Positions 50,911 through 60,465 of a stretch of DNA of 64,000 nt are shown here, one piece after another; positions within the stretch are counted from its first letter, which is position 1; every line of letters begins with the position of its first letter. Below the pieces are notes generated by a model. That model was not told the DNA's origin, did no database searches, and worked only from the letters and a program-made list of their open reading frames with translations. Made by a program: the position numbers and the translations under genes. Source of the stretch: Sphaerotilus uruguayifluvii (GTDB lineage: Bacteria > Pseudomonadota > Gammaproteobacteria > Burkholderiales > Burkholderiaceae_C); contig NZ_JABSNM010000011.1 in NCBI RefSeq assembly GCF_013294065.1, forward strand, positions 62,001-126,000, read 5' to 3'.

Positions 50911-51183
50911 TCATTCGTCCCACTCGACCTTGGTTGCAATGCCAGTCGATCTAGGTTGAAAGTCGAAGCAGACTCCCTCGCCTTGGTCGCTCCTGATGCG
51001 GCACTGGCCTGTCAGTGCGTTTGCCAAATCGGTATTGAGCCCGCGCAGCTCGATCGTGTGCTCCGGACGTTGCCAACTCCGCGTTCCGTTTGGCCCTGAC
51101 ACGGGAATTGGAGGTCTGAGGGAAACGGTAAATGCGCAAGCGATCCAAGCGCCGTTTATCAGTACTTCACACGCGGTCATCAT
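50911..51183 (-). CDS. small hypothetical protein
   Basis: 90-residue protein, MMTACEVLINGAWIAC at the start and TGIATKVEWDE at the end, with four Cys. No family recognised. AGGAG seven bases before the ATG at 51183 supports translation, although the frame extends further upstream. Base composition here (50,870-51,340) is less GC-rich with more T-ending codons than the flanking genes, so it may be recently acquired or weakly selected. Surrounding gaps (50,781-50,910 and 51,184-51,345) hold nothing recognised. Confidence 0.6.
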   Translation of the reverse strand: MMTACEVLINGAWIACAFTVSLRPPIPVSGPNGTRSWQRPEHTIELRGLNTDLANALTGQCRIRSDQGEGVCFDFQPRSTGIATKVEWDE

Positions 51184-51345
51184 CGAAGGACTCCTGAAAA
51201 AGGGCCGAGCGTAGTCGCTTGTCAACAGCCCTCCGCGATGTCTTTTCCCAGTCGACAAGGGGCGGCGGCCTGAAGGCGTATTCATCGGCACATGGCCGGG
51301 GGAACTACCTGCTTGAGCTGTGGATTTCTGGAATCATCCCGTCCC

Positions 51346-53427
51346 ATGAGCATCCCCACCCGCGCCCCCGTCAGCGACTCGCTGCGCACCGTCCGCGCCG
51401 CCTGCCCCCACGACTGCCCCGACACCTGTGCGATGCAGGTCAGCGTGGACGACGCCTCCGGGCGGGTCGTGCGCATCCAGGGCCGCGCCGAGCATGTGAC
51501 GACGCATGGCGCGCTCTGCACCAAGGTCTCGCGCTACGCCGAGCGGACCCATCACCCCGAGCGCGTGCTGACGCCGCTGCGCCGCGTGGGCCCCAAGGGC
51601 GCGGGCCGCTTCGAGCCGGCGAGCTGGGACGAGGCGCTGGCCGACATCGCCGGCCGGCTGAAGGCGATCGCCGCGCGTGACCCCGAGGCGATCCTGCCCT
51701 ACAGCTACGCCGGCACGATGGGCCTGCTGCAGGGCGAGAGCATGGCGGCGCGCTTCTTCAACCGCCTGGGCGCCTCGCAGCTCGAGCGCACCATCTGCGC
51801 CTCGGCCGGTGGCGACGCGCTGGCGGCGACCTATGGCGGCAAGGTTGGCATGCTGGTGCGGCATTTCGCCGAGAGCCGGCTGATCGTCATCTGGGGCAGC
51901 CATTCGATCGCGTCGAACCTGCATTTCTGGACCTTCGCCCAGGCGGCCAAGCGCGCCGGGGCGAAGCTGGTCTGCATCGACCCGCGCCGCACCGAGACGG
52001 CCGACAAGTGCCACGTCCACCTGCCGCTGCGCCCCGGCACCGATGGCGCGCTGGCGCTGGCGCTGATGCACGAGCTGGTGGCGAACGACTGGATCGACCA
52101 CGACTACATCGCCCGGCATGTGGATGCGGCTGGCTGGGCGGCCCTGCGCGAGCGGGTGCAGGCCTGGACGCCGGAGCGCGCGGCCGAGGTCTGCGGGCTC
52201 GAGGCCGACGCGATCCGCGCGCTGGCGCGCGATCTGGGCACGACCCAGCCGGCGGCGATCCGGCTGAACTACGGCATGCAGCGCACCCGCGGTGGCGGCA
52301 ATGCGGCGCGGCTGATCGCGCTGCTGCCCTGCCTGACGGGGGCGTGGCGGCACCGCGCCGGCGGCCTGCTACTGTCGAGCTCGGGCTGGTTCGCGTCGGT
52401 GCGTGACGATGCGGCGCGCCAGCGCCCGGACCTGCTCGCCGGCCGCGTGCCGCGCACGCTCAACATGAGCACCATCGGCGACGACCTGCTGCGCGAGGCC
52501 GCGCCCGACTTCGGCCCGAAGGTCGAGGCGGTGATCGTCTACAACAGCAACCCCGTAGCGGTGGCGCCGGAATCGCCGAAGGTGGCGCGGGGCTTCGCGC
52601 GGGAGGATCTGTTCACCGTCGTGCTGGAGCATTTCCTGACCGACACCGCCGACCACGCCGACTGGGTGCTGCCGGCGACGACGCAGCTCGAGCACCTCGA
52701 CCTGCACGTCAGCTACGGCCACACCGACGTGCTGCTGAACGAGCCGGCGCTGGCGCCGCTCGGCCAGGCGCTGCCCAACACCGAGATCTTCCGCCGCCTG
52801 GCCGCGGCGATGGGCTTCGACGAGCCGTGCTTCCGCGACAGCGACGAGACGCTGGCCGCGCAGACGCTGCGCGGCGCGGTGACTTTCGAGGCGCTGAAGG
52901 CCTCGCCCGGCTGGATCAGCCTGCCGATTCCCGATGCGCCCTTCGCCGACGGCGGCTTTCCGACGCCGGACGGGCGGGTGCGCATCGACGTGCCCGGCTG
53001 GGGCCTGCCGGACTTCGTGCCGCCGTGGGAGTCGGTGGCGTCGGCGCCGGAGCTGGCGGTGCGCTATCCGCTGGCGATGATCTCGCCGCCGGCGCGCAAC
53101 TTCCTCAACTCGACCTTCGTGAACGTGAAGAGCCTGCGCGACATCGAGGCCGAGCCGATCGTCGAGATCCACCCGGACGACGCCGCGGCACGCGGGCTGG
53201 CCGATGGCGCGCCGGTGCGCGTCTTCAACGACCGCGGCAGCTACCACTGCACCGCGCGCGTGAGCACCCGCGCGCGGCCCGGCGTGGTCAACGGCCTGGG
53301 CATCTGGTGGCGCAAGCTGGGAATGCGCGGCACCAATGTCAACGAGCTCACGCACCAGAAGCTCACCGACATCGGCCGGGCGCCGTGCTTCTACGACGTG
53401 CTGGTCGAGGTGGAGGCGGCGGCGTGA
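51346..53427 (+). CDS. molybdopterin-dependent oxidoreductase with [4Fe-4S] cluster
   Basis: 693-residue enzyme of the DMSO-reductase superfamily. N-terminal Fe-S ligands are Cys20, Cys24, Cys28 (CPHDCPDTC) and Cys58 (GALCTK). Molybdopterin-binding segments follow, including IVIWGSHSIASNLHF and VCIDPRRTETADKC, and the C-terminal domain has RNFLNSTFVNVKSL and NDRGSYHCTARVS. There is no twin-arginine signal, so it is cytoplasmic. The upstream reading-frame extension to 51292 lacks family features. No electron-transfer subunit is adjacent. It overlaps the metallopeptidase gene by GTGA. Confidence 0.9.
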   Translation: MSIPTRAPVSDSLRTVRAACPHDCPDTCAMQVSVDDASGRVVRIQGRAEHVTTHGALCTKVSRYAERTHHPERVLTPLRRVGPKGAGRFEPASWDEALADIAGRLKAIAARDPEAILPYSYAGTMGLLQGESMAARFFNRLGASQLERTICASAGGDALAATYGGKVGMLVRHFAESRLIVIWGSHSIASNLHFWTFAQAAKRAGAKLVCIDPRRTETADKCHVHLPLRPGTDGALALALMHELVANDWIDHDYIARHVDAAGWAALRERVQAWTPERAAEVCGLEADAIRALARDLGTTQPAAIRLNYGMQRTRGGGNAARLIALLPCLTGAWRHRAGGLLLSSSGWFASVRDDAARQRPDLLAGRVPRTLNMSTIGDDLLREAAPDFGPKVEAVIVYNSNPVAVAPESPKVARGFAREDLFTVVLEHFLTDTADHADWVLPATTQLEHLDLHVSYGHTDVLLNEPALAPLGQALPNTEIFRRLAAAMGFDEPCFRDSDETLAAQTLRGAVTFEALKASPGWISLPIPDAPFADGGFPTPDGRVRIDVPGWGLPDFVPPWESVASAPELAVRYPLAMISPPARNFLNSTFVNVKSLRDIEAEPIVEIHPDDAAARGLADGAPVRVFNDRGSYHCTARVSTRARPGVVNGLGIWWRKLGMRGTNVNELTHQKLTDIGRAPCFYDVLVEVEAAA

Positions 53428-54554
53428 GGGCAGGGCGTCGGATGCTGGCGCTGGCGGCGGGCATCGCGCTGGCCGGCTGCGCCAGCACCGCGGCCGACGA
53501 TGTCGACTCGGCCTGGCGGCCGGGCTACCTGTGGCAGTCGGTGCGCGGGCACCTCGGGATGCTGGCCGAGGCGCGGCCGGTCGACGCGGTGATGGCCGAT
53601 CCGGCCACCGCGCCCGCGCTGCGCGAGCGCCTCGCGCTGAGCCGCGAGATGCGCGACTACGCCGTGCGTGCGCTGGCGCTGCCCGACAACGCCAGCTACC
53701 GGCGCTACGCCGATCTGGGCCGCACGGCGGCGGTGTGGAACGTGGTGGCGGCGCCGGAGCTGTCGCTCGCGCTCAAGACCTGGTGCTTTCCGGTGCTGGG
53801 CTGCGTCGGCTACCGCGGCTATTTCGACCGGGCCGAGGCCGAGAGGCTGGCCACCGCGCTGCGCGAGCGCGGCTGGGAGGTCAACGTCTACGGCGTGCCG
53901 GCCTACTCGACGCTGGGCAAGCTGCCGGGGGCGTGGTTCGCCGATCCGCTGCTCAACACCTTCGTCGGCCAGGGCGAGGTCGATCTGGCCCGGCTGATCT
54001 TCCATGAGCTGGCGCATCAGGTGGCCTACGCGGCCGACGACACCGGCTTCAACGAGTCCTATGCGACGGCGGTCGAGCGCCTGGGCAGCCGCCAGTGGCT
54101 GCGCGAGCACGGCCGCACCGACCTGATCGAGGCGACCGCCCGGCTGGACCGCCGCCGCGCCGAGTTCCGCGCGATGACGATGGCCGCACGCGAGCGGCTC
54201 GATGCGCTCTACCGGAGTACCGCCTCCGACGACGACAAGCGTCGGCGCAAGGCCGAGCTGATCGCCGCGCTGCGCGACGAGTACGCACGCTGGCGCGACG
54301 GGCAGTGGGGCGGTGACCGGGCCTACGACGCCTGGTTCGAGAACGTCAGCAACGCGAAGCTCGGCGTGCTGGCCGCCTACAACCAGCAGGTGCCGGCCTT
54401 CGATGCGCTGTTCGAGCGCGAGGGCCGCGACTGGCCGCGCTTCCATGCCGCGGTGAAGGATCTGGCCGCGCGCCCGAAGGCCGAGCGCGACGCGGCGCTG
54501 GCCGCGCTGACGGCACGGGCCGGCGCAGCGCTCAGTCCTTCAGCGACTCGATGA
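53424..54554 (+). CDS. predicted zinc aminopeptidase lipoprotein (PF10023-like)
   Basis: 376-residue predicted lipoprotein. Signal peptide with lipobox ALAGC (Cys19), then the family's GYLWQSVRGHLGMLAEARPV, WCFPVLGCVGYRGYFDRAEAE, VYGVPAYSTLGKL and zinc-binding HELAHQ with a downstream Glu in FNESYATAVE. Function is predicted only; the family is named putative aminopeptidase. The GTG start overlaps the molybdoenzyme stop, so the two are translationally coupled. Its 3' end overlaps the convergent ACBP gene by 23 bases. ATG 53442 is an alternative start. Confidence 0.85.
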   Translation: MRAGRRMLALAAGIALAGCASTAADDVDSAWRPGYLWQSVRGHLGMLAEARPVDAVMADPATAPALRERLALSREMRDYAVRALALPDNASYRRYADLGRTAAVWNVVAAPELSLALKTWCFPVLGCVGYRGYFDRAEAERLATALRERGWEVNVYGVPAYSTLGKLPGAWFADPLLNTFVGQGEVDLARLIFHELAHQVAYAADDTGFNESYATAVERLGSRQWLREHGRTDLIEATARLDRRRAEFRAMTMAARERLDALYRSTASDDDKRRRKAELIAALRDEYARWRDGQWGGDRAYDAWFENVSNAKLGVLAAYNQQVPAFDALFEREGRDWPRFHAAVKDLAARPKAERDAALAALTARAGAALSPSATR

Positions 54555-54789
54555 GGTCGACGTACTGCTGCTGCGCCTGCGCCCCGGCGGTGCCGGCCAG
54601 TGCCTTCCAGGCGTCCCACTTGGCGCGGCCGACGAAGTCGGTCATGCCAGGGCGGTCGCCCGAGACATCGCCCTCGGTGGCCTGCTTGTAGAGCGCGTAG
54701 ATCTTCAGCAGCGTCATGTTGTCGGGCCGCTCGGGCAGCTGCTTCGAGTCGGCGACGGCCTGCAGGAACAGGGCATTGAGGTCGGACAT
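54532..54789 (-). CDS. acyl-CoA-binding protein
   Basis: 85-residue four-helix ACBP that binds and buffers long-chain acyl-CoA esters in the cytoplasm. Core residues are present: FLQAVADSKQLPERPDNMTLLKIYALYKQATEGDV and FVGRAKWDAWKAL, with the Tyr/Lys pair that contacts the CoA phosphate. Normal length for a bacterial ACBP. Last gene downstream of cheZ on the minus strand, 106 bases away, so maybe read through from the motility genes. Confidence 0.92.
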   Translation of the reverse strand: MSDLNALFLQAVADSKQLPERPDNMTLLKIYALYKQATEGDVSGDRPGMTDFVGRAKWDAWKALAGTAGAQAQQQYVDLIESLKD

Positions 54790-54895
54790 GGCGAGGGAAC
54801 TCCGGAAAGAGGACGAGGCCGTGACGGGCGGGCCAGTGTAGGGCCCGGGCATCACGGCCTCGGCGGGATCCTGTCGCCTCGGCGACCGGCGGTGT

Positions 54896-55582
54896 TCAGA
54901 AGCCCATGCGGGCCAGCAGGTCGTCGACCTCGTTCTGGTCGGTGACCACGTCGGTGCGGGTGCCGTCGACCACCGGGCCCTCGAGCTCGCTGGGCTTGGC
55001 GGGGGCTGCGGGCACGGCCGGCGCGGCCGGGCAGGGTGCGGCAGCGGCCGCTTCGGCGACCGCCTGCTCGACAGACTCCGGGTGCAGGTCGATCAGCAGC
55101 TTGACCAGGTTGGCCTCGAGCTCGTTGGTGACGCGCACGACCTTCTTGATGATCTGGCCGGTCAGGTCATGGAAGTCCTGGGCCATCATGATGTTGGTCA
55201 GATGCTCGTCGATCCGGTCGCACGAGGCGTTCAGGTTGCCGATGTGGCGGTGCACCATCTCGCGCACGCCCGCGTCGATGCCTGCGTCCGCGTCGATCGC
55301 CTCGACGATCCGGCGCGATTCCGACATCAGCTGCTGATGCTCGAGCTTGGCGTCGTCGACCGAGTTCAGCACCCGGTTGGCGGCGTCCGAGGTCTTGTTG
55401 GCGATGTAGTTGAGCCGGCTGCGGGCGTCCGGCAGCGCGCTGGTGGCGGCCTGCAGGTCCGGCATCACGCCCACGTTCACCACGCCGAGCTGCTCGATGG
55501 TGTCGTGCAGCATCCGGGTCAGCTCGCCGATCTGCTGGATCACCTGGGGCGACGCGGCGACCATGGGCACGGTCTGTGTCAT
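54896..55582 (-). CDS. cheZ: chemotaxis protein phosphatase CheZ
   Basis: 228-residue phosphatase of phospho-CheY. The long helical hairpin and catalytic segment MMAQDFHDLTGQIIKKV (Asp and Gln of the E. coli active site) are conserved, and the C-terminal CheY-binding helix QNEVDDLLARMGF is intact. Between them is an Ala/Pro-rich linker (about 180-205). It follows cheY by 16 bases and ends the motility cluster. Confidence 0.95.
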   Translation of the reverse strand: MTQTVPMVAASPQVIQQIGELTRMLHDTIEQLGVVNVGVMPDLQAATSALPDARSRLNYIANKTSDAANRVLNSVDDAKLEHQQLMSESRRIVEAIDADAGIDAGVREMVHRHIGNLNASCDRIDEHLTNIMMAQDFHDLTGQIIKKVVRVTNELEANLVKLLIDLHPESVEQAVAEAAAAAPCPAAPAVPAAPAKPSELEGPVVDGTRTDVVTDQNEVDDLLARMGF

Positions 55583-55598
55583 GGCGTGCTCCCCGGCC

Positions 55599-55997
55599 TC
55601 AGGCCGCCACGGTCATGCGCTGGATGATCTTCGACAGCTTCTCTTCCAGGGTTGCCTTGGTGAAGGGCTTGACGATGTAGCCGGCCGCGCCGATCTGCGC
55701 CGCGCGCACGATGTCTTCCTTGCGCGCCTCGGCCGTCACCATCAGCACCGGGATGTGGCAGAGCGCCGGATCCTGCTTGATCTGCGTGAGCAGCTCGAAG
55801 CCGTCCATGTTGGGCATGTTGATGTCGCTGACGACGAAGTCGATCTTGTTCGCGCGCAGCACCTGCAGCGCGTTGACGCCGTCCTCGGCTTCCTCGATGA
55901 ACTGGCCGCCCATCTCTTTGATCAGGCCGCGCACGATGCGCCGCATCGTGGAGAAGTCGTCGACGACAAGGTAGCGAAGGTCGGAATAGGAAGGCAT
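55599..55997 (-). CDS. cheY: chemotaxis response regulator CheY
   Basis: 132-residue single receiver domain that binds FliM to reverse the motor when phosphorylated. Acidic pair Asp13/Asp14, phosphoacceptor Asp58 in [13 protein letters not shown], Thr88 and Lys110 (GYIVKPFTK) are all in place. The kinase CheA, coupling CheW and receptor-modification genes normally placed between motB and cheY are not in this window, so it must be fed by a locus elsewhere. Confidence 0.95.
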   Translation of the reverse strand: MPSYSDLRYLVVDDFSTMRRIVRGLIKEMGGQFIEEAEDGVNALQVLRANKIDFVVSDINMPNMDGFELLTQIKQDPALCHIPVLMVTAEARKEDIVRAAQIGAAGYIVKPFTKATLEEKLSKIIQRMTVAA

Positions 55998-56031
55998 GAC
56001 GAGTCCTTGTGCTGGAGGGGCCGCGGGAGGT

Positions 56032-56976
56032 TTATCGACCGGCGGACGCCGGACTTGAGGGGGAGGAGGCCGAGAGGTCCTCGCCCGGGGCGGGGGCCAC
56101 GTCGGTCGACGAGAAGACGCGTTCCTCGGCTTCGCGCGTCATCACGATCAGGCTGATGCGCCGGTTCACCGGGTTGAAGGGGTCCTGCCTGTCGAAGGGA
56201 ATGCTGGCGGCCAGGCCCTGCACCCGCAGGACCCGGTCGTCATGCAGTCCGCCGGCGACGAGCTCGCGCCGCGAGGCGTTGGCGCGGTCGCTCGAGAGTT
56301 CCCAGTTGCTGTAGCCGGCCACGCCGCCGGGGAAGGGCGTGGCGTCGGTGTGGCCCTCCAGCGTCAGCCGGTTGGGCACTTCGGTCAGCACGCCGCCGAT
56401 GGCGCGCAGCACGTCGCGCATGTAGTTCTTGACCTGGTCGGAGCCGCTGTCGAACATCGGCCGCTTCTGGTCGTCGACGATCTGGATGCGCAGGCCGTCG
56501 CGCGTCATGTCCAGGCGCACCTGCGACTTCAGCGAGCGCAGCTGCGGCGAGGCGTCGATGACGGTCTGGACACGCTGCTTGAGCGCGTGCAGCCGCTCCT
56601 GCTCGGCCTGGGCCTGGGTGGCCTTCAGGGCCTGCAGGTTGAAGGTCTTCTTCTCGGCCTCGATGTCGCCCTTGCGGACCTGGCCGTTGGTGTGCGTCAG
56701 GTCGGTGCCCCCGCCCTTGACGACCGAGGAGGCGTCGCCCGCGCCGGAGCCGCCGCCCAGCAGCGAGATCTTCAGCGGCGACTGGAAGTAGTCCTGCAGG
56801 CCCTTCTTGTCGCCCTCGGTGGTCGAGCCGAGCAGCCACATCAGCAGGAAGAAGGCCATCATCGCCGTCACGAAGTCGGCATAGGCGATCTTCCACGCGC
56901 CGCCGTGGGCGCCGTGGCCGCCCTTCTTGATCTTCTTGACGATGATCGGCTGCAGTTTCTTGGAATCACCGGCCAT
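56032..56976 (-). CDS. motB: flagellar motor protein MotB
   Basis: 314-residue stator subunit. N-terminal basic tail, a single transmembrane helix with proton-binding Asp34 ([19 protein letters not shown]), a linker/plug region, and the OmpA-like peptidoglycan-binding domain (about 195-290; [28 protein letters not shown]). C-terminus is Pro/Ser/Ala-rich. It lies 48 bases after motA. Confidence 0.95.
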   Translation of the reverse strand: MAGDSKKLQPIIVKKIKKGGHGAHGGAWKIAYADFVTAMMAFFLLMWLLGSTTEGDKKGLQDYFQSPLKISLLGGGSGAGDASSVVKGGGTDLTHTNGQVRKGDIEAEKKTFNLQALKATQAQAEQERLHALKQRVQTVIDASPQLRSLKSQVRLDMTRDGLRIQIVDDQKRPMFDSGSDQVKNYMRDVLRAIGGVLTEVPNRLTLEGHTDATPFPGGVAGYSNWELSSDRANASRRELVAGGLHDDRVLRVQGLAASIPFDRQDPFNPVNRRISLIVMTREAEERVFSSTDVAPAPGEDLSASSPSSPASAGR

Positions 56977-57024
56977 GGCCTGCTCCCGTGAACATGCGGA
57001 GGAGGATCGCGGTCCGCATCGCCA

Positions 57025-57882
57025 TCACTTCTTCTTGACGTGCTGCTCGAGCTCGGAGAAGGTCGGACGCTCGGTCGAGTACAGCACCTTGCGGCCGAAC
57101 TCGATGGCGATCTGCGGCGCGTAGCCCTGCATCGAGGCCATCAGGACGGTCTTGATGGTCTGCAGCTCCTTGCCGTCCTCGTCGATCTTCTGCTCGAGCA
57201 GGCCGGCCAGCGGCTCGGCGAAGCCGTAGGCCAGCAGGATGCCCAGGAAGGTGCCCACCAGCGCCGAGCCGATCATGCCGCCCAGCACCGCCGGCGGCTG
57301 GCCGACCGAGCCCATGGTGTTGACCACGCCCAGCACGGCCGCCACGATGCCGAAGGCGGGCAGGGCGCCGGCCAGGCGGGCGATGGCGGCCGCGGCCGCG
57401 TGGGCCTCGTGGTGATGGGTCTCCAGCTCGGTGTCCATCAGCGACTCGATCTCGTGGGCGTTGAGGTTGCCCGAGACCATCATGCGCAGGTAGTCGCAGA
57501 CGAACTCGGTCACATGGTGGTCATTGCCCACCACCGGGAACTTCTGGAACAGCGCCGAGCTGTGCGGATCCTCGATGTCCTTCTCGATCGACATCAGGCC
57601 CTCCTTGCGGGTCTTCTGCAGGATCTCGTACATCATCGCCAGCAGCTCCATCGCGCGGGCCTTCGAGTACTTCGACGGCTTGAAGCACGCGCCCAGGCCC
57701 TTGCCGGTGGCCTTGAGCACCTTGGTCTGGTTGTTGGCGACGAAGGCGCCGAGCGCACCACCGAAGATGGTGATCAGCTCGAAGGGCAGCGCGTGCAGCA
57801 CCACGCCGATGTTGCCGCCGTGCGCGATGAAGACGCCGAAGATGCAGCCGATGGCGACCAGCCATCCGATGATGACGAACAT
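57025..57882 (-). CDS. motA: flagellar motor protein MotA
   Basis: 285-residue stator subunit with four transmembrane helices (about 4-24, 32-50, 170-190, 200-222). Family motifs: MFVIIGWLVAIGCIFGVFIAHGGNIGVV, KARAMELLAMMYEILQKTRKEG in the cytoplasmic loop with torque-generating charges, and AFGIVAAVLGVVNTMGSVGQPPAVLGGMIGSALVGTFLGILLAYG. It starts the motAB-cheYZ group, 135 bases after the methyltransferase-like/glycosyltransferase gene. Confidence 0.95.
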   Translation of the reverse strand: MFVIIGWLVAIGCIFGVFIAHGGNIGVVLHALPFELITIFGGALGAFVANNQTKVLKATGKGLGACFKPSKYSKARAMELLAMMYEILQKTRKEGLMSIEKDIEDPHSSALFQKFPVVGNDHHVTEFVCDYLRMMVSGNLNAHEIESLMDTELETHHHEAHAAAAAIARLAGALPAFGIVAAVLGVVNTMGSVGQPPAVLGGMIGSALVGTFLGILLAYGFAEPLAGLLEQKIDEDGKELQTIKTVLMASMQGYAPQIAIEFGRKVLYSTERPTFSELEQHVKKK

Positions 57883-58016
57883 GGAACCTGACTCCCGTGT
57901 GGAGGCCGCGGTCCGGAGTGCTCCTCAGGGAGCCGTTCCGGGCCGCGGACGTGATTTGCATATCGGAGCCGTCCCGGGTCACTTGAGACGGGCAAGATCG
58001 GCAAAAGAGGGTGGCT

Positions 58017-59453
58017 TCAGGCCGCAGGCGCGTCCGACGCCGTCAGCGTGCGCCGGCTGGCGACGAACTCCGGCGTCAGCGTCGCGCACAGCGTGTGGAT
58101 CGGCGCGAAGGCCGGATGGCGCGCGATCAGCCGCTCGGCCGAGTCGACGAAGGCCTCGGGCAGGCTCCAGCCGGTGCGCGAGTTGTGGAACAGCGGCAGC
58201 GACAGCAGCCGCGGCATGACCCGGTGCCGCGAGATCGCGGTCAGGCACAGGTCGGTGGCCCAGAGGTGCCAGCCCATCTCCGGCGCGGCGCGATGGATCG
58301 AGTCGCGCGAGACGACGATGGCGACCTCGTCGAAGGACAGCGCCACGCCCGAGCCGGGATGGTCCATGTGGATCAGCCGGTCGATGACCTGGCCGGCGCG
58401 CATCAGCCGCTGGCCCTGCGCATCGACGCCGACGCCGATGAAGCCCAGCAGCGTGTGCCGGCGCTCGCGGGCCGGGATGGCGTCGAGCTCGTCGGCCAGG
58501 CGCTGGCCGAAGCCGGGCGGAAAGTACACGTCCTGGTGGCACAGCAGCAGCCACTCGGCCTCGCAGACCGCCTCGGCCTGCACGATCGCGTCGCCGGGGC
58601 TGGCGGCGCCGCGGCACACCGCGATGCGCGCATTGACCTCGCGCAGCCCCGGCGAGGCCAGCACGTTGGCGCGCAGCTGCGCCTCGTCGGTGGTGGGCAC
58701 GACGACGGCGAAGGGCGCATTCGCGCGCGGCGGCCGCGCTGCCGCCGCCCGGCCCTCGTCGTCGCGGCGGGCCAGCACATGCAGCCGGCGCATCCGGTGC
58801 ACCTCGTCGACGCAGCCCTCGCCCAGGCCGAGCAGGCCGGCGAGCTGGCGCACGCCCTGCGCGAAGGCCGGGTCGGCAGTCTCGACCGGCTCGTGCGCAG
58901 CCAGGTGCGGCAGCCAGCCGGCATCGAGCAGCAGCTTGTAGACGGTGGCCGGTGCGTGGGCGCGCGCCGGATCGTGCTGCGGGTCGCCTGCGGCGGCGGT
59001 GCCGGCCTCCAGCAGCCGGGCCATGCGCTCGAGCGTGCAGCCGTTGTCCAGCGCCAGGCTCAGCCGGGCACCGGGCGCGCAGCACTCGCCCAGCCGCGCC
59101 AGCCAGCGGTCGGCATCGGTCAGCGCGAAGAAGCCCGGCGACAGCAGCAGCAGGTCGACCGAGCCGGCAGGCGGCAGCGGCAGCGCCGTCAGGTCGCCGC
59201 CCGCAGGCAGCGGCAGCGCCTGCCACTGCGCCTGGGGATGGTGCTGGCGATGCCAGGGCGCGAGCATCGCGGCGTCCGCGCCGACCGCGAGCACCTGGCG
59301 CGCGGCCGGCAGCACCGCCAGCCAGCGGCCATCGGGCGGGCGGACCGGGTCGGCGGGCGGCTCGGGACGGCGCAGCTCGATCCTGGCGAGGGAGGCGGGG
59401 GCTGCCGGCGCGCGCGGGCGCGCCAGCGTGGCGTCGGGCAGGGACATCGACAT
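58017..59453 (-). CDS. two-domain protein: methyltransferase-like domain plus GT-A-type glycosyltransferase
   Basis: 478-residue cytoplasmic protein. N-terminal half (about 45-230) looks like a degenerate class I methyltransferase: RQVLAVGADAAMLAP, VDLLLLSPGFFALTDADRWLARLGECCAPGARLSL, VYKLLLDAGW. C-terminal half (about 255-460) resembles Glyco_tranf_2_5-type glycosyltransferases: FAVVVPTTDEAQLRANVL, EAEWLLLCHQDVYFPPGF, LGFIGVGVDAQG, then HLWATDLCL. Two in-frame ATGs (59453, 59447). It sits between flhDC and motAB, so flagellin or surface glycan modification is likely but inferred. Confidence 0.72.
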   Translation of the reverse strand: MSMSLPDATLARPRAPAAPASLARIELRRPEPPADPVRPPDGRWLAVLPAARQVLAVGADAAMLAPWHRQHHPQAQWQALPLPAGGDLTALPLPPAGSVDLLLLSPGFFALTDADRWLARLGECCAPGARLSLALDNGCTLERMARLLEAGTAAAGDPQHDPARAHAPATVYKLLLDAGWLPHLAAHEPVETADPAFAQGVRQLAGLLGLGEGCVDEVHRMRRLHVLARRDDEGRAAAARPPRANAPFAVVVPTTDEAQLRANVLASPGLREVNARIAVCRGAASPGDAIVQAEAVCEAEWLLLCHQDVYFPPGFGQRLADELDAIPARERRHTLLGFIGVGVDAQGQRLMRAGQVIDRLIHMDHPGSGVALSFDEVAIVVSRDSIHRAAPEMGWHLWATDLCLTAISRHRVMPRLLSLPLFHNSRTGWSLPEAFVDSAERLIARHPAFAPIHTLCATLTPEFVASRRTLTASDAPAA

Positions 59454-59509
59454 GCGGGTTCTTGACGGGCGGGGGAAGGGGATTCGGGCCGCGTGCAAAC
59501 GCAGCCCGA

Positions 59510-60337
59510 TCAGCGGATCGCGTAGATCCAGACCGGGCGGTGGCCCTCGCGCTGCAGGCGGGCGTGCGGGCGCATGCCGGGCACGTCGAACTCCAGGCTG
59601 ACCAGCCAGCTGCCCGGACGCATTTCCGCCAGCGCCTTCTCGGCGGCGCGGTTCATGCTCTCGGGGCGCTGGAACAGGTAGACCAGGTCATGCTCGGCCC
59701 AGGAGGCGGCCCACATGTCGCCCTGGCGGATGCACGCCCACGGGCAGCGCAGGCCGGCGGCGAGACGGATCGGCCAGCTCCACTCGATGCCCTCGAGCTG
59801 CGCGTCCGGCCAGAGGCGCTGCAGCGCCTGCAGGCCATGGCCGAGGCCGCAGCCGGCATCCAGCACGCGCGCCATCGGCGGCAGCGGCACCAGCGTCTCC
59901 AGGCCCTCGAGCGCATCGGCCTCGGTCGGGAACAGCGGCGCATCGCGCCAGGCCCGCAGCGGGTAGGCGGCGGCCAGCAGCGCCAGCGGCAGCAGCCACA
60001 GCGCCGGCGGCAGCCCCTGCGCCAGACCGGACAGCGCAAACGACAGCGGGAAGCCCCCGAGCGTGATCAGCAGGCGCCAGCGCGTGCGCGAGCCCAGTGC
60101 CAGCAGCCCCGCCGACAGCGTCGCGAGCACGAAGCCGGCCGGCGGCGGCAGCGCGTTCGCACGCGCAGTCTCCCACAGGCTCCAGGCCAGCGCCCAGGCG
60201 AGCAGGGCGGGCAGGGGCCAGGGCAGGGTGCGGCGTGGAGTGACCTCGACGAGATCTTCTCCCTGACGGGAGGCCCGATCCCGAGGGGCGGCGGGCCGTC
60301 GCTTGTGACGGCGGGACAGGTCAGGCAGAGCGGACAT
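59510..60337 (-). CDS. membrane-anchored class I SAM-dependent methyltransferase
   Basis: 275-residue protein. Two or three N-terminal hydrophobic segments (about 40-60, 70-85, 92-120) precede a methyltransferase domain with SAM motif VLDAGCGLGHGLQALQ, LEGIEWSWPIRLAA and DLVYLFQRPESMNRAAEKALAEMRPGSWLVS. GGAG is about 8 bases before the ATG. The acceptor is unknown. It is 56 bases upstream of the two-domain gene and runs the same way, so they form one unit in the flagellar region. Confidence 0.8.
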   Translation of the reverse strand: MSALPDLSRRHKRRPAAPRDRASRQGEDLVEVTPRRTLPWPLPALLAWALAWSLWETARANALPPPAGFVLATLSAGLLALGSRTRWRLLITLGGFPLSFALSGLAQGLPPALWLLPLALLAAAYPLRAWRDAPLFPTEADALEGLETLVPLPPMARVLDAGCGLGHGLQALQRLWPDAQLEGIEWSWPIRLAAGLRCPWACIRQGDMWAASWAEHDLVYLFQRPESMNRAAEKALAEMRPGSWLVSLEFDVPGMRPHARLQREGHRPVWIYAIR

Positions 60338-60465
60338 CGGGCAGGCTCCGGGAATGCGCGAAGGGGTGGCAGGCCGCTTCCGCGGCATGGCCGAGAGTAG
60401 ATGGCGTGCCCGCGAGACACTCCCCGATGGAGAGCCGGGAAGCCGCCGTTATTGGGGGGCGCAAG

